From an uncultured Alphaproteobacteria bacterium (lineage in GTDB: Bacteria > Pseudomonadota > Alphaproteobacteria > RF32 > CAG-239), in contig CALXPO010000027.1 of NCBI GenBank assembly GCA_944390315.1, positions 62,001 to 126,000 on the forward strand: a stretch of 64,000 bases of DNA. The letters run 5' to 3'. The stretch's first letter is position 1. The number at the start of each line of letters is the position of its first letter. Both the position numbers and the translations under genes were made by a program. The notes under the pieces are model-generated. The model searched no databases. It saw only the letters and a list, made by a program, of their open reading frames with translations, and was not told where the DNA came from. This document shows, piece by piece, positions 17,631 through 25,403 of the stretch.

Positions 17631-18376
17631 AGTTTTGCCCACAAAAAGGTTTTATCATCCGGATTAAGTTTTTGAGCTTTTAATGTCTGAAAGGTGTTGC
17701 TTAAGGCTCGTTCGGCTTTTGTTTTTTGTGTCTCTGATTTTAAAAATTTTGTTATGGGAAGTAAAAAATTTGGTTCTATTCGACTAAAATCTGATGAAAA
17801 TGAAAAATTTGTCAGACCATCAGACATCAGAATGACAGTATCAGCTTCATGAAAAGGCGTAAAGCGTAAACTTTCTTTCCAATCATCCATTGTATAAAAA
17901 TAAGTCTCGCAGGCAAAAATACCGTTCTCAGGTTTTGAAGCCGTATATTTTGACAAATCCGGACTTGTGAAGGCTAAGGCTGCTCCGTCGCCTATATGAA
18001 AGAAAAGTCCTTCTCCATGATGGCAGACAACACCGACAACGGTGGCGGAAAAAGCCATGATGCCTTTTTTGTTGTTAGAAGAATTCAGGCGGTGAAAAGT
18101 AATTTTATCTCGGGCGACTTCTATTGCATTGGTAATGGCATTGCGAATATTTTTGAAATTTGCATTCGCTAACAAGTCAATCAATGTATCACAAACAATT
18201 TTTGCTCCGATACGACCATATTTGGTCGAACCGGCTCCGTCTGATACGACGGCCACAAAATTGGCGCCGCGGGTTGAGTAACGGCAATAATCCTGACATT
18301 TTTGACCGCGACTCAAGTGAATCGGACCGGTAACGCAGGCTGTATAAACTTTTATTTTGTTGTTATTGTTCTTCAT
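17627..18376 (-). CDS. PP2C-type protein phosphatase of the triad
   Basis: 249 aa from ATG 18376, which lies inside the vWA gene's 3' end (14-base overlap). Longer starts would overlap the vWA gene further and precede the fold. PP2C metal motifs are present: GQKCQDY (24-30), VVSDGAGSTKYG (44-55), FFHIGDGAA (~130) and ILMSDGLTNF near residue 185. It should remove phosphate from Ser/Thr residues set by the adjacent kinase. The triple overlap in this operon implies stoichiometric, coupled synthesis. Confidence 0.85.
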   Translation of the reverse strand: MKNNNNKIKVYTACVTGPIHLSRGQKCQDYCRYSTRGANFVAVVSDGAGSTKYGRIGAKIVCDTLIDLLANANFKNIRNAITNAIEVARDKITFHRLNSSNNKKGIMAFSATVVGVVCHHGEGLFFHIGDGAALAFTSPDLSKYTASKPENGIFACETYFYTMDDWKESLRFTPFHEADTVILMSDGLTNFSFSSDFSRIEPNFLLPITKFLKSETQKTKAERALSNTFQTLKAQKLNPDDKTFLWAKL

Positions 18377-19049
18377 CCCAATTTTCCGTATCATCCAGAA
18401 GTTCTTCGGCGTTGGGTGCTGCTTTGGATATACAAGAAACACTGCGACTGAGCCATAAGAAAAATTCGGTAAATTTGAGTCCGCTTAGGCGTTTGGGCGG
18501 GTTAAGCGAAAACTTGGCTAATTTTTCAAGATTGGCGCCTTCCGTACCAACCGCATGTATTACAACTTTTTTATTCTCCTGTGCTTGGCAGCATTTGCGC
18601 GCTATACTTTCCCAGTCATAGTCGGTTGGTTCCCCGTCGCTGATGAGAAATATCCATGGGCGTTTTGAGGTAATGCCGCAATTATCATACAGACATTTTT
18701 GTTCTTCTATCTTTTTTAGGGCTGTTTCCATAGCTTTGCCAAGGGGAGTTAAACCGCCGGCAACCATTTCGGGCGCACTAAAATTCATAGCATCAATCCA
18801 GTCAGATGAAATTTCAATTTCGTCTTTGCCAAAGGCTTTGATAATAAGAAGTTGGACACGTGAACTTGCGTCAATATCTTCTTTGAGCTCCTTTTCTAAG
18901 GCCTTAAGGCCTATATTAAGTTGTTTTATGGGTTCTCCTCTCATGGAACCGGAACAGTCCAGCACCAAAACGCAGGGGGTCCGTTCGTTTGCATTATCTG
19001 CAAATTCTACATAGGGAATTAAATCATCAACAAAATTGTTTTCTGCCAT
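18363..19049 (-). CDS. TerY-like von Willebrand factor A domain protein
   Basis: 228 aa, a single vWA domain with an intact MIDAS: DCSGSM (D31, S33, S35), T101 in GGLTPLGKAM and D138 in LISDGEPTD. TerY-type proteins bind a divalent metal and sit with a kinase and PP2C in tellurite/stress-linked modules. It has no signal peptide, so it is cytoplasmic. It is first in the operon and its end overlaps the PP2C start. The C-terminal ~55 residues (FSLNPPKRLSGLKFTEFF onward) match the TerY-like tail pattern loosely. No terA-F genes are in the window. Confidence 0.83.
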   Translation of the reverse strand: MAENNFVDDLIPYVEFADNANERTPCVLVLDCSGSMRGEPIKQLNIGLKALEKELKEDIDASSRVQLLIIKAFGKDEIEISSDWIDAMNFSAPEMVAGGLTPLGKAMETALKKIEEQKCLYDNCGITSKRPWIFLISDGEPTDYDWESIARKCCQAQENKKVVIHAVGTEGANLEKLAKFSLNPPKRLSGLKFTEFFLWLSRSVSCISKAAPNAEELLDDTENWDEEQ

Positions 19050-19068
19050 AGATGTTTCCTTTTCAAAA

Positions 19069-19200
19069 TCAGTTGCGAGGATAGCTGTGCGGATAGCCGC
19101 TGCCGTCCATAGGACGCAGGTTGGATACCTTACCGCAACCGGAAATACAAAAGATTGACGTTATCAGTACAATGTATGTTAACAATTTTATTTTGCTCAT
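19069..19200 (-). CDS. Small LptM/YifL-like lipoprotein, 43 aa
   Basis: Too short for usual gene calling. ATG 19200, stop 19069-19071. The N-terminus MSKIKLLTYIVLITSIF is a signal peptide; the lipobox ISGC puts the lipidated Cys at 22, followed by GKVSNLRPMDGSGYPHSYP. Cys-Gly-Lys, then a Pro-rich tail ending in YPR, is the pattern of small periplasmic lipoproteins of the LptM (YifL) kind. A weak AAGG lies ~10 bases upstream. It is on the same strand as the vWA gene and 19 bases from it, so it could begin that transcript. No LysA gene is adjacent, unlike many LptM loci. Confidence 0.65.
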   Translation of the reverse strand: MSKIKLLTYIVLITSIFCISGCGKVSNLRPMDGSGYPHSYPRN

Positions 19201-19284
19201 GTTTTTTATCACCTTTGTCCTTGTCTAAAATCATATACTGTGTTTATATATTATTGCGATTTTATACACAAGTTAAAATGTAAT

Positions 19285-19833
19285 ATGGTGCCCATGATTA
19301 GTCAATTAAAGAAAGTTTTTTATAGCTTAATATTTTTCATGTGCGGGGCTCATGCTCTCGCCGCAGAAAAAGGGGTTAATATATATGCTTATCCTCGCGA
19401 ATTGCCTTCTCAGGTCGTATATAATGAATATGGCAAAAAAATTAAAATAGCCGATTTTTCAAAAGACTTTTTGATGATTGTTTTCTGGTCGCGTTATTGC
19501 GTACCCTGCATCAAAGAGCTAAAGAGTTTGAATGCTTTTGCCGCAAAAACAAAAAATGACGGAATAAAAGTTATTCTGGTATCGGATAAAAAAGAATGGC
19601 CGGGAGGATTTGAGGAACAAAAAAATTTTCTTCTAAAATACGGAGCAAACGAACTTGACTTTTATATTGATGATAAAGGCAATTTGGCGGCCGCTTTTGG
19701 AATCTTTTCTTCTCCCGTGACTGTTTTGGTCAGCCGCCAAAGTAAAGAAATAGGCCGTATTCGGGGAAGTGCCGATTGGGATGAAGATGATGTTATTGAA
19801 TATATATATCAAATTAAAGCGGAACATGGTTGA
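19285..19833 (+). CDS. TlpA-like thioredoxin-fold protein, secreted
   Basis: About 183 aa from ATG 19285; a second ATG at 19294 is equally possible, and an upstream GTG would place extra residues before the signal peptide. KKVFYSLIFFMCGAHALAAEK is an N-terminal signal peptide. The redox motif is WSRYCVPC (the family norm is WCxxC) followed by IKELKSLNAF, and a cis-Pro lies in SSPVTVLV. It is probably a periplasmic disulfide reductase or redox protein. No partner cytochrome-maturation genes are nearby, so its specific client is unknown. Confidence 0.78.
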   Translation: MVPMISQLKKVFYSLIFFMCGAHALAAEKGVNIYAYPRELPSQVVYNEYGKKIKIADFSKDFLMIVFWSRYCVPCIKELKSLNAFAAKTKNDGIKVILVSDKKEWPGGFEEQKNFLLKYGANELDFYIDDKGNLAAAFGIFSSPVTVLVSRQSKEIGRIRGSADWDEDDVIEYIYQIKAEHG

Positions 19834-19906
19834 TAAATCATGTACGGCATAAGGCGCTTCTTTATTTACAAAATCATTGCAGATTTTTGTATTAAAATAA
19901 ACAATA

Positions 19907-20884
19907 TTATAAATTTTGTTCTCGCAAATTGGGAAAAAGCTCTTTTCCGAGAAACAATCTGCTGCGTTGTGTATCAATAGAGGTTGCTAAATTCAATTTT
20001 CCCGTTTTTATGATGGCTCTGACTTGATCGCCTTGTGTCGTATCAGGGTTGGCAAAGAGGAAAGAAACAGCCGGAACTTTTTTGCGAATGCCATTTAATG
20101 TTTGATGCAATACCGCAAGCATGCCTCGAGAAAAAAGATCATAGGCCAAATCTTCTGTCATACCTGATGATGAAGCGTATTTGATAACAGAGTTTATGGC
20201 ATCCGTAACATTGTTTGCATGAATGGTTGACAGCACAAGATGTCCGGATGTGCATGCTCGTAAAACTTCGCTTGCCGTTTCGGGGGTTCTGATTTCACCG
20301 ACCAAAATAAAACGAGGCTTTGAACGGAGAGCGGATTTTAGACAGGCTCCCCAATTTCCTTCAATGGGTTGAGTTTGTTTACACAGTCCCAAACTTCCGT
20401 TTAAGGCATTGTAACTTCCGTCAAGGGGCATTTCTGCCGGATCTTCAATGGTGTAAGCAAATCCTCCTTCGTTTATCAAATATTCTTTCATTAATGATGA
20501 AATTGCGGTGGTTTTGCCGGCTCCGGTCGGACCTGACCATAAAATAAGACCGGCAGAGTTGCTCAGACTTAGTAGATATTTGCGCAATTCCGGTGCAAAG
20601 CCGAGGGTGTTAAAAGAAGGAACTTCCGCAGGCATTTTACGGGCACAATATTGGATTCCGTATATGCTGACACTTCTTTCAACACGATATAATATTTTGT
20701 TATACAGAATGGAATAGCTTGGATTGCTTCCATTATAAGAACTTTCGACTTTGTCATAGAAATAATTGAAATCATCGGCTTTTATTTTCATGAGACCGTT
20801 GGCTGTTTTGCCATCCGGAATATACGCCGTTTTTTCGGGAGTTATATAAATGTCCGAGAAATTGATTTCGTTGATGGTGCTCAT
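19907..20884 (-). CDS. PilT/GspE-superfamily secretion or pilus ATPase, orphan
   Basis: 325 aa. Walker A is GPTGAGKTTA; Asp box-like TIEDPAEMPL; Walker B-like FILVGEIRTPETA; and the His box HLVLSTIHANN. These define the PilT/DotB-type branch of type II/IV secretion ATPases. The N-terminal ~100 residues form the PAS-like half of the family. A retraction-type or DotB-like role is possible. No pilin, PilC or other secretion gene occurs in the window, so its machine lies elsewhere or it acts alone. Confidence 0.85.
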   Translation of the reverse strand: MSTINEINFSDIYITPEKTAYIPDGKTANGLMKIKADDFNYFYDKVESSYNGSNPSYSILYNKILYRVERSVSIYGIQYCARKMPAEVPSFNTLGFAPELRKYLLSLSNSAGLILWSGPTGAGKTTAISSLMKEYLINEGGFAYTIEDPAEMPLDGSYNALNGSLGLCKQTQPIEGNWGACLKSALRSKPRFILVGEIRTPETASEVLRACTSGHLVLSTIHANNVTDAINSVIKYASSSGMTEDLAYDLFSRGMLAVLHQTLNGIRKKVPAVSFLFANPDTTQGDQVRAIIKTGKLNLATSIDTQRSRLFLGKELFPNLREQNL

Positions 20885-20909
20885 ATCAGTCGTCCTGTTT
20901 TTATGACTT

Positions 20910-21407
20910 TTAATTTATAATTTCATTAGGGTATACGCCGAATAAATCTTCTTTTTTTACCCATCCTTCAATTGAAGCAAATTTAATAAGGCAAAAGTTT
21001 GTACCTTCGGGACATTTTTCAACTTGTCCGATAACTTCATCTTCGGCTCTGGCAATAATTTTAGCATCAGTCTCGGGTTTGGCATAAATATTGCTTAGAC
21101 CGGGTTTGGTGATTTTAATCCATCGCTGATTGCTCAGCATGGGTTTATAGACCCAAGTTTCCGAACCTTCCCAGTCGCGAATTTGACGCCAAAGATCGAA
21201 CTCGGCAATAATTTCTACCGGAGCATTCTTTTGTTTGTATACCCATTCTATCGGATAACGGGATCCGGGACCGGAACGTGCATTTACTAATTTTGAGCGC
21301 AAAGAAACCATTCGCGGGAGAGCGCGTTCCGAATCATTATTATTTTGCGCCCAAGCCGGCATGCTAAACATACATAACGCCAGGATTGCCGTTAAAAATG
21401 TTTTCAT
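20910..21407 (-). CDS. Periplasmic bacterial SH3-domain protein
   Basis: 165 aa. The N-terminus MKTFLTAILALCMFSMPAWAQ is a clear signal peptide. Two SH3b-like repeats follow: LRSKLVNARSGPGSRYPIEW (residues ~37-56) and the segment around NIYAKPETDAKIIARAEDEV, each with the NxRxGP or IYxKP start. Such proteins (COG3807 kind) are thought to bind cell-wall components in Alphaproteobacteria. It lies 26 bases downstream of nothing on its strand except the ATPase gene, with which it may share a transcript. Confidence 0.8.
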   Translation of the reverse strand: MKTFLTAILALCMFSMPAWAQNNNDSERALPRMVSLRSKLVNARSGPGSRYPIEWVYKQKNAPVEIIAEFDLWRQIRDWEGSETWVYKPMLSNQRWIKITKPGLSNIYAKPETDAKIIARAEDEVIGQVEKCPEGTNFCLIKFASIEGWVKKEDLFGVYPNEIIN

Positions 21408-21507
21408 TTATTTATTCCTCATTAATTCTTTTTTATCACAATTGACTTAATTATATTCGATATATGGTAAAGAAAAATTAAAATTCGATGAAATTTTGGA
21501 GGAAAAA

Positions 21508-22617
21508 ATGGATTTACAAAAAATCACTTCCGATTTAATCAAATTTAGGACCGAAACCGGAAATTTGGCAGAAGTTGAACGTTGTATGCGCTATGTGCAG
21601 CAAATTGCAAAACAAATTAAGGCGCAAGTAGAATATTACAAAAAAGATAAATTGGCGCCGGTTATCCTGATTTCAAATTGTGAAAAACAAAATTTTGATA
21701 TTTTTGCGGTGGGACATATTGATGTTGTTCCGGCTGCAGATAATATGTTTATTCCTTATATTCAGGATGGTAAAATGTATGGGCGGGGAACTTTGGATAT
21801 GAAATCTTTTGCCGTGGTTGCCTTAAATACTTTGGAGTATGTTATTGCTCATAATCTGCCGATAAATTTTGGGGTATTACTTTCTTCCGATGAAGAAAAA
21901 GGAAGTTTTGGACTGGAGGCCTTCTTAAAAGACAATCCCGATTTGAAATCTAAAATTGTGTTTGATGTGGATGTTGCCGGCGATATCGATAAAATGGTCG
22001 TTCGTTGTAAAAGCCCTGTTTTTGTGAAATTAACGGCAGAGGGTAAAGAAGCTCACGGTTCAACTCCTTGGGACGGAATTGATGCCAATGAACGCTTGAT
22101 GCAGGTTTGGCAAAACATACGTCAAATTTATCCCTATTACAGCAAAGACGGAAACAAACCTGAAAATACCTGGGTTGATACGGTTCATTTTGCAAAAATT
22201 GAGGGCGGGGAAGTGGCAAATGTTATTTCCAATCATGCCGAAGCGTTGCTCGATTTTCGTTTGACAGAAAAATCAACTATTGCAGAATTAGAAGAAAATT
22301 TAGCAAAATGTTTGGTTAAGGGGGTTGAGTATAAAATTATTTCTTCGGGGCGTCCGGTGGTTATGGATGAACACAATCCTTATATCTGCCGCTATAAAGA
22401 AATGGCAAGTGACTTTTTGGGAAAGAAAGTTGAATATGAATATATCGGCGGCGCTACGGATTCCAGAGCTTTTGCCGAGCGCGGGTCAATCGTGATTATG
22501 CATTCGGGCAGCGGTGACGGAATGCATGCTTCAGGCGAATATGTGGTTTGGAAATCCGTTGAACAATTAGCACAGATTCAACAAAAATTCGTTGATTGGT
22601 ATGTGACGGGTAAATAA
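21508..22617 (+). CDS. M20 family deacylase, acetylornithine deacetylase-like
   Basis: 369 aa from ATG 21508, with GGAGGA 6 bases ahead (an upstream in-frame TTG is part of the RBS region). Zn ligands: VGHIDVVPA (His/Asp), RGTLDMKSF (bridging Asp), SSDEEKGSFG (catalytic Glu pair) and ATDSRAF, HASGEYV near the C-terminus. The RGTxDMK motif favours ArgE (N2-acetylornithine deacetylase) over DapE, but other M20 substrates cannot be excluded. No arg genes are adjacent. Confidence 0.8.
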   Translation: MDLQKITSDLIKFRTETGNLAEVERCMRYVQQIAKQIKAQVEYYKKDKLAPVILISNCEKQNFDIFAVGHIDVVPAADNMFIPYIQDGKMYGRGTLDMKSFAVVALNTLEYVIAHNLPINFGVLLSSDEEKGSFGLEAFLKDNPDLKSKIVFDVDVAGDIDKMVVRCKSPVFVKLTAEGKEAHGSTPWDGIDANERLMQVWQNIRQIYPYYSKDGNKPENTWVDTVHFAKIEGGEVANVISNHAEALLDFRLTEKSTIAELEENLAKCLVKGVEYKIISSGRPVVMDEHNPYICRYKEMASDFLGKKVEYEYIGGATDSRAFAERGSIVIMHSGSGDGMHASGEYVVWKSVEQLAQIQQKFVDWYVTGK

Positions 22618-22716
22618 AGGGTAGCAGCCTGTTAAAATAAAAACTGGACATAAAAGTCAACTCGTACTAAAATTATGGACAAGATGTACAAAACAATTGA
22701 ACAAACTTAATATAAG

Positions 22717-23118
22717 ATGAGCACAATACTTACTTTGGGATTGATACTAGTTGGTTTGTTTACGGCAAGCTGTATTTGGTTTATCAATCTTGATTTTGAA
22801 AAACATCAGGCGGTTGCTCGAGGCGGCTCGGTGTTAGGTGTTTTTTTGCTGTTAGCGATGTTTGTATATTCTATTCATTTTGTTAAAGGAGCCGATTATT
22901 CTTGGGGATTGATTTTATCTCTGTCTTTGGGAATAACTATTGTGTGGTTGTTAGCTTGTGGTTTTACCATCGGAGTTGCTGTTATTCTTTCGGTAGGGAC
23001 ATATTGGATAGTAACAACTTGGAGACATACGGATTTTAGAGAATTTTGGTCCGGAGTGAAGTCTGATTTTAAGAATGAATTAGCCAGTCTAAAGTCGTGG
23101 ATTGATGATGAAGAATGA
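22717..23118 (+). CDS. Hypothetical membrane protein, four helices
   Basis: 133 aa; ATG 22717. Four hydrophobic segments (residues ~4-22, 36-55, 64-82, 84-104) are followed by a charged cytoplasmic tail (residues 105-133, ending SWIDDEE). The short 3' flank runs into the duplicated tRNA/terminator block at 23140. I recognise no family. The 98-bp upstream gap has no obvious promoter. Confidence 0.6.
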   Translation: MSTILTLGLILVGLFTASCIWFINLDFEKHQAVARGGSVLGVFLLLAMFVYSIHFVKGADYSWGLILSLSLGITIVWLLACGFTIGVAVILSVGTYWIVTTWRHTDFREFWSGVKSDFKNELASLKSWIDDEE

Positions 23119-23139
23119 TGCATAGGGGCGTTGTAGATT

Positions 23140-23225
23140 TCTCGGGTTCGAGCCCCAGTTTATAAATTGCCATAAAAAACCGCCCATGCAGGCGGTGTTT
23201 TTTTATGGCGTCAGCGGCGGGACTC
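23140..23225. repeat. 86-bp duplicated block with tRNA-Arg 3' end, copy 1
   Basis: It is identical to 23343-23428 except for one base. The block starts with a plus-strand T-arm-like GGGTTCGAGCCCC, runs through the ACCGCC/GGCGGT terminator hairpin (23179-23196) and ends with the first 18 bases (minus-strand 3' end) of tRNA-Arg up to GGGACTC. After that it diverges from the tRNA, so this copy holds only a tRNA remnant. Confidence 0.9.
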
Positions 23226-23342
23226 CCTGAGCTTGTTTTCTAATTTCGCCGCTTAAAGCTGTCGCTTTGCGGCTTAAGTAAGAAAACTGCGCCGCTCACA
23301 ACGAAAAGCAACATTTAGTTGCTTTTCTATCGGTTCGCGCCC
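23226..23342. other. 117-bp structured insert between the two 86-bp copies
   Basis: Contains two hairpins: GCCGCTTAAAGC/GCTTTGCGGC inside a TTTTCT/AGAAAA outer pairing (~23239-23288), and GAAAAGCAAC/GTTGCTTTTC (23300-23324). It has no ORF and no recognised family. Its placement between direct copies of a tRNA-ended block suggests a small inserted or rearranged element. Confidence 0.6.
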
Positions 23343-23428
23343 TCTCGGGTTCGAGCCCCAGTTTATAATTTGCCATAAAAAACCGCCCATGCAGGCGGTG
23401 TTTTTTTATGGCGTCAGCGGCGGGACTC
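23343..23428. repeat. 86-bp duplicated block, copy 2, joined to the intact tRNA-Arg
   Basis: Second copy, offset 203 bp. Its right end continues into the complete tRNA-Arg gene. The GGCGGT hairpin with T-run (23382-23399 on the plus strand) acts as the tRNA's intrinsic terminator when read on the minus strand. Confidence 0.9.
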
Positions 23429-23485
23429 GAACCCACTGCCCCAAGTTTAGGAAACTTGTGCTCTATCCTGATGAGCTACGCTGAC
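23412..23485 (-). tRNA. tRNA-Arg (anticodon CCT)
   Basis: Cloverleaf read on the minus strand: acceptor GTCAGCG/CGCTGAC (7 bp, perfect), D-stem GCTC/GAGC, anticodon stem CAAGT/ACTTG with loop TTCCTAA (anticodon CCT, reading AGG), variable loop GGGCA, T-arm GTGGG-TTCGAGT-CCCGC, then G as discriminator. CCA is not encoded. A terminator follows 12 bases downstream. Confidence 0.95.
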
Positions 23486-23575
23486 CTCGTTCTCCTTGAT
23501 TATCGTTAAAACCCTTAAATTGCAAGTGAAATTTTTCTTCCTAAAAAATAATTAAATCACTCTTTGCTTGCCAAG

Positions 23576-23607
23576 GGCTTGCTTTTTGAATATAACCTCC
23601 CTAAATA
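23576..23607 (+). promoter_or_regulatory. Possible sigma-32 promoter of dnaJ
   Basis: GGCTTGC (23576-23582) as -35 and CTCCCTAAATA (23597-23607) as -10, with a 14-base gap, resemble a heat-shock promoter. It ends 35 bases before dnaJ. Both elements match the heat-shock consensus better than a housekeeping promoter. Confidence 0.5.
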
Positions 23608-23641
23608 TACAAAAAATAAGAAAATTTTATGAGAAGTCGTT

Positions 23642-24772
23642 ATGAGTAAACAGGACTATTACGAAGTGTTGGAAGTTGCAAAAAGCGCAACTGCCGAAGA
23701 AATTAAAAAATCATACCACCGCTTGGCTATGAAATACCATCCTGATCGTAATCCGGGTAATGCCGAAGCGGAAGTCAAATTTAAAGAAATAAATGAAGCC
23801 TACGAAGTTTTAAAAGACGAACAAAAACGTGCGGCTTATGATCGTTATGGACATGCTGCTTTTGAACAAGGCGGCGGAGCAAATCCTTTTGATTTTAATT
23901 TTGGAGGCGGCGGATTTAGCGATATCTTTTCGGAAGTTTTTTCTGATTTTATGGGAGGAGGACGCCGTTCAAACCGAACTCCCGGTGCCGTTGACGGCGA
24001 AGATTTGCGCTATGATTTACAAATTTCTTTGGAAGAGGCCTTTAACGGTTTGGAAAAAGAAATTTTTTTTCCGAGCGAAAAAGTTTGTGACAAATGCCAC
24101 GGTTATGGCACTAAAGACGGCAAAGAACCTCCGGTTTGTCCAACCTGTAAAGGTAGCGGTCGTGTTCATCGTCAGCATGGCTTTATGATTATGGAAACTG
24201 TTTGCCCAGATTGCGGTGGAAAGGGAAGAAAAGTTAAAGAGTCTTGTCCGGAATGTAAAGGCGCCGGTACCGTTCCGTATAAAAGAGAACTCAAAATTAA
24301 GATTCCTGCCGGTATTGATGACGGAACAAGAATTCGTCTGAGCGGAGAGGGACTTCCGGGAATCGGCGGCGGTCAAAACGGTGATTTGTATGTTTTTGTC
24401 AGTATCAAAGAGCATAAGTTGTATAGCCGTCAAGGAGCAGATTTATTTGTACAAATTCCGGTTTCCATGGCTTGTGCCGCTTTAGGCGGTGTAGTTGAAA
24501 TTCCGGCTATTGACGGACATAAAATCGAAATTAAAGTCGATGCGGGAACTCAAACCGGACAACGTGTTAAAATTAAAGGCGAGGGTATGCCCAGAATTCG
24601 ATCCATAGATAAAGGTGATTTATGGGTCGAATTTAAGGTAGAGACTCCGGTTAATCTCACACCGCGTCAAAAAGAATTGCTCGAAGAATTTCGTGCTATT
24701 GACGGGGAAGATAATTGTCAACCTGCCGAAAAAAGCTTTTTTGAAAAAATAAAAGATTTGTTTGCAGCTTAA
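23642..24772 (+). CDS. dnaJ: Chaperone DnaJ
   Basis: 376 aa, canonical type I J-protein. J domain (residues 1-70) with YHPDRNPGN carrying the HPD motif; Gly/Phe linker ([16 protein letters not shown], ~77-93); four CxxCxGxG repeats ([32 protein letters not shown]) forming two zinc centres; then the C-terminal peptide-binding domains. It stimulates DnaK ATPase and delivers substrates. It is monocistronic here; dnaK is not in the window. Identification is secure. Confidence 0.97.
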   Translation: MSKQDYYEVLEVAKSATAEEIKKSYHRLAMKYHPDRNPGNAEAEVKFKEINEAYEVLKDEQKRAAYDRYGHAAFEQGGGANPFDFNFGGGGFSDIFSEVFSDFMGGGRRSNRTPGAVDGEDLRYDLQISLEEAFNGLEKEIFFPSEKVCDKCHGYGTKDGKEPPVCPTCKGSGRVHRQHGFMIMETVCPDCGGKGRKVKESCPECKGAGTVPYKRELKIKIPAGIDDGTRIRLSGEGLPGIGGGQNGDLYVFVSIKEHKLYSRQGADLFVQIPVSMACAALGGVVEIPAIDGHKIEIKVDAGTQTGQRVKIKGEGMPRIRSIDKGDLWVEFKVETPVNLTPRQKELLEEFRAIDGEDNCQPAEKSFFEKIKDLFAA

Positions 24773-24853
24773 ATAATTGTTTGATTTTTGTCTAAAAAAG
24801 TTGTAACATTATTTCTTGAAAGTTGAATTATTAATTTCTAAACACATTATTAT

Positions 24854-25282
24854 ATGGACTATATGGAAGAAAAAATTTATCTTCCCAAATTTTTGGAAGA
24901 ATTGACTCAAACGGATTTTTCACAGCTTAAAACAGAAGATTTGGCAAAATTATCTGTAAAAACAAAAGCTGCCATATCTGTATTGGGTAAGGCTGATATT
25001 AATTCGCCTAAGAGCGCTCTACTCAAGGGCTTCCTTTTTTATGATCAGCAAATGAGCGCTGAACTTAAAAGAAGGCATTGTATCTTGGTCAGCGCTGATG
25101 ATCTCCTCAAAAATAATCCCGAAGCAATTAAACAGGTACTGAAAAGTTATCCTTTTGATAAATTGCTGTTGTTGCTGGAGGGCGCAGAAGATGGAGAAAC
25201 CGAAGGCATTAAATTGCTGAAGGAACTTATCAAACAAGAAATCTCAAGCCGTGCCAATGTTAACGGTGGTGTGGTTTCTTAG
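24854..25282 (+). CDS. Hypothetical protein, paralogue 1 of a tandem pair
   Basis: 142 aa, ATG 24854 (ATG 24863 also possible). No family recognised; the protein is helical, charged and lacks signal or membrane segments. It shares a distant layout with the next gene: a start resembling F-L-E-E-L, a central S-P-K...L-L-K-G...M-S-x-E-L-K-R-R, then a D-L-L...I-K-x-x-L-x-x-x-P-x-D-x-L segment and a closing L-L-K-E-L-I-K-Q-E. It lies 81 bases downstream of dnaJ and is followed by its own terminator. Confidence 0.65.
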   Translation: MDYMEEKIYLPKFLEELTQTDFSQLKTEDLAKLSVKTKAAISVLGKADINSPKSALLKGFLFYDQQMSAELKRRHCILVSADDLLKNNPEAIKQVLKSYPFDKLLLLLEGAEDGETEGIKLLKELIKQEISSRANVNGGVVS

Positions 25283-25299
25283 CCGTTTGAAAGAATTTT

Positions 25300-25331
25300 G
25301 CGGACAGATGTTTACATTTGTCCGCTTTTTT
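25300..25331 (+). terminator. Terminator of paralogue 1
   Basis: GCGGACAGATG...CATTTGTCCGC stem with a short TTTA loop, followed by a TTTTTT run. A strong intrinsic terminator that separates the two paralogues into different transcripts. Confidence 0.85.
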
Positions 25332-25403
25332 GTCAAAAATTGATTGCTTTTCTAAAAAAAATATTTCATAATTCTGATATAAAATTTTAATTATTTATCT
25401 ATT

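Noticed and set aside
19240-19284. GTG start for the TlpA-like protein
   Set aside because: It would place 15 unlikely residues in front of the signal peptide; the ATG at 19285 or 19294 fits better.
23140-23175. A second complete tRNA on the plus strand (GGGTTCGAGCCCC T-arm)
   Set aside because: No acceptor or D- and anticodon-arms can be formed upstream of it in either copy; only a T-arm-like segment is present.
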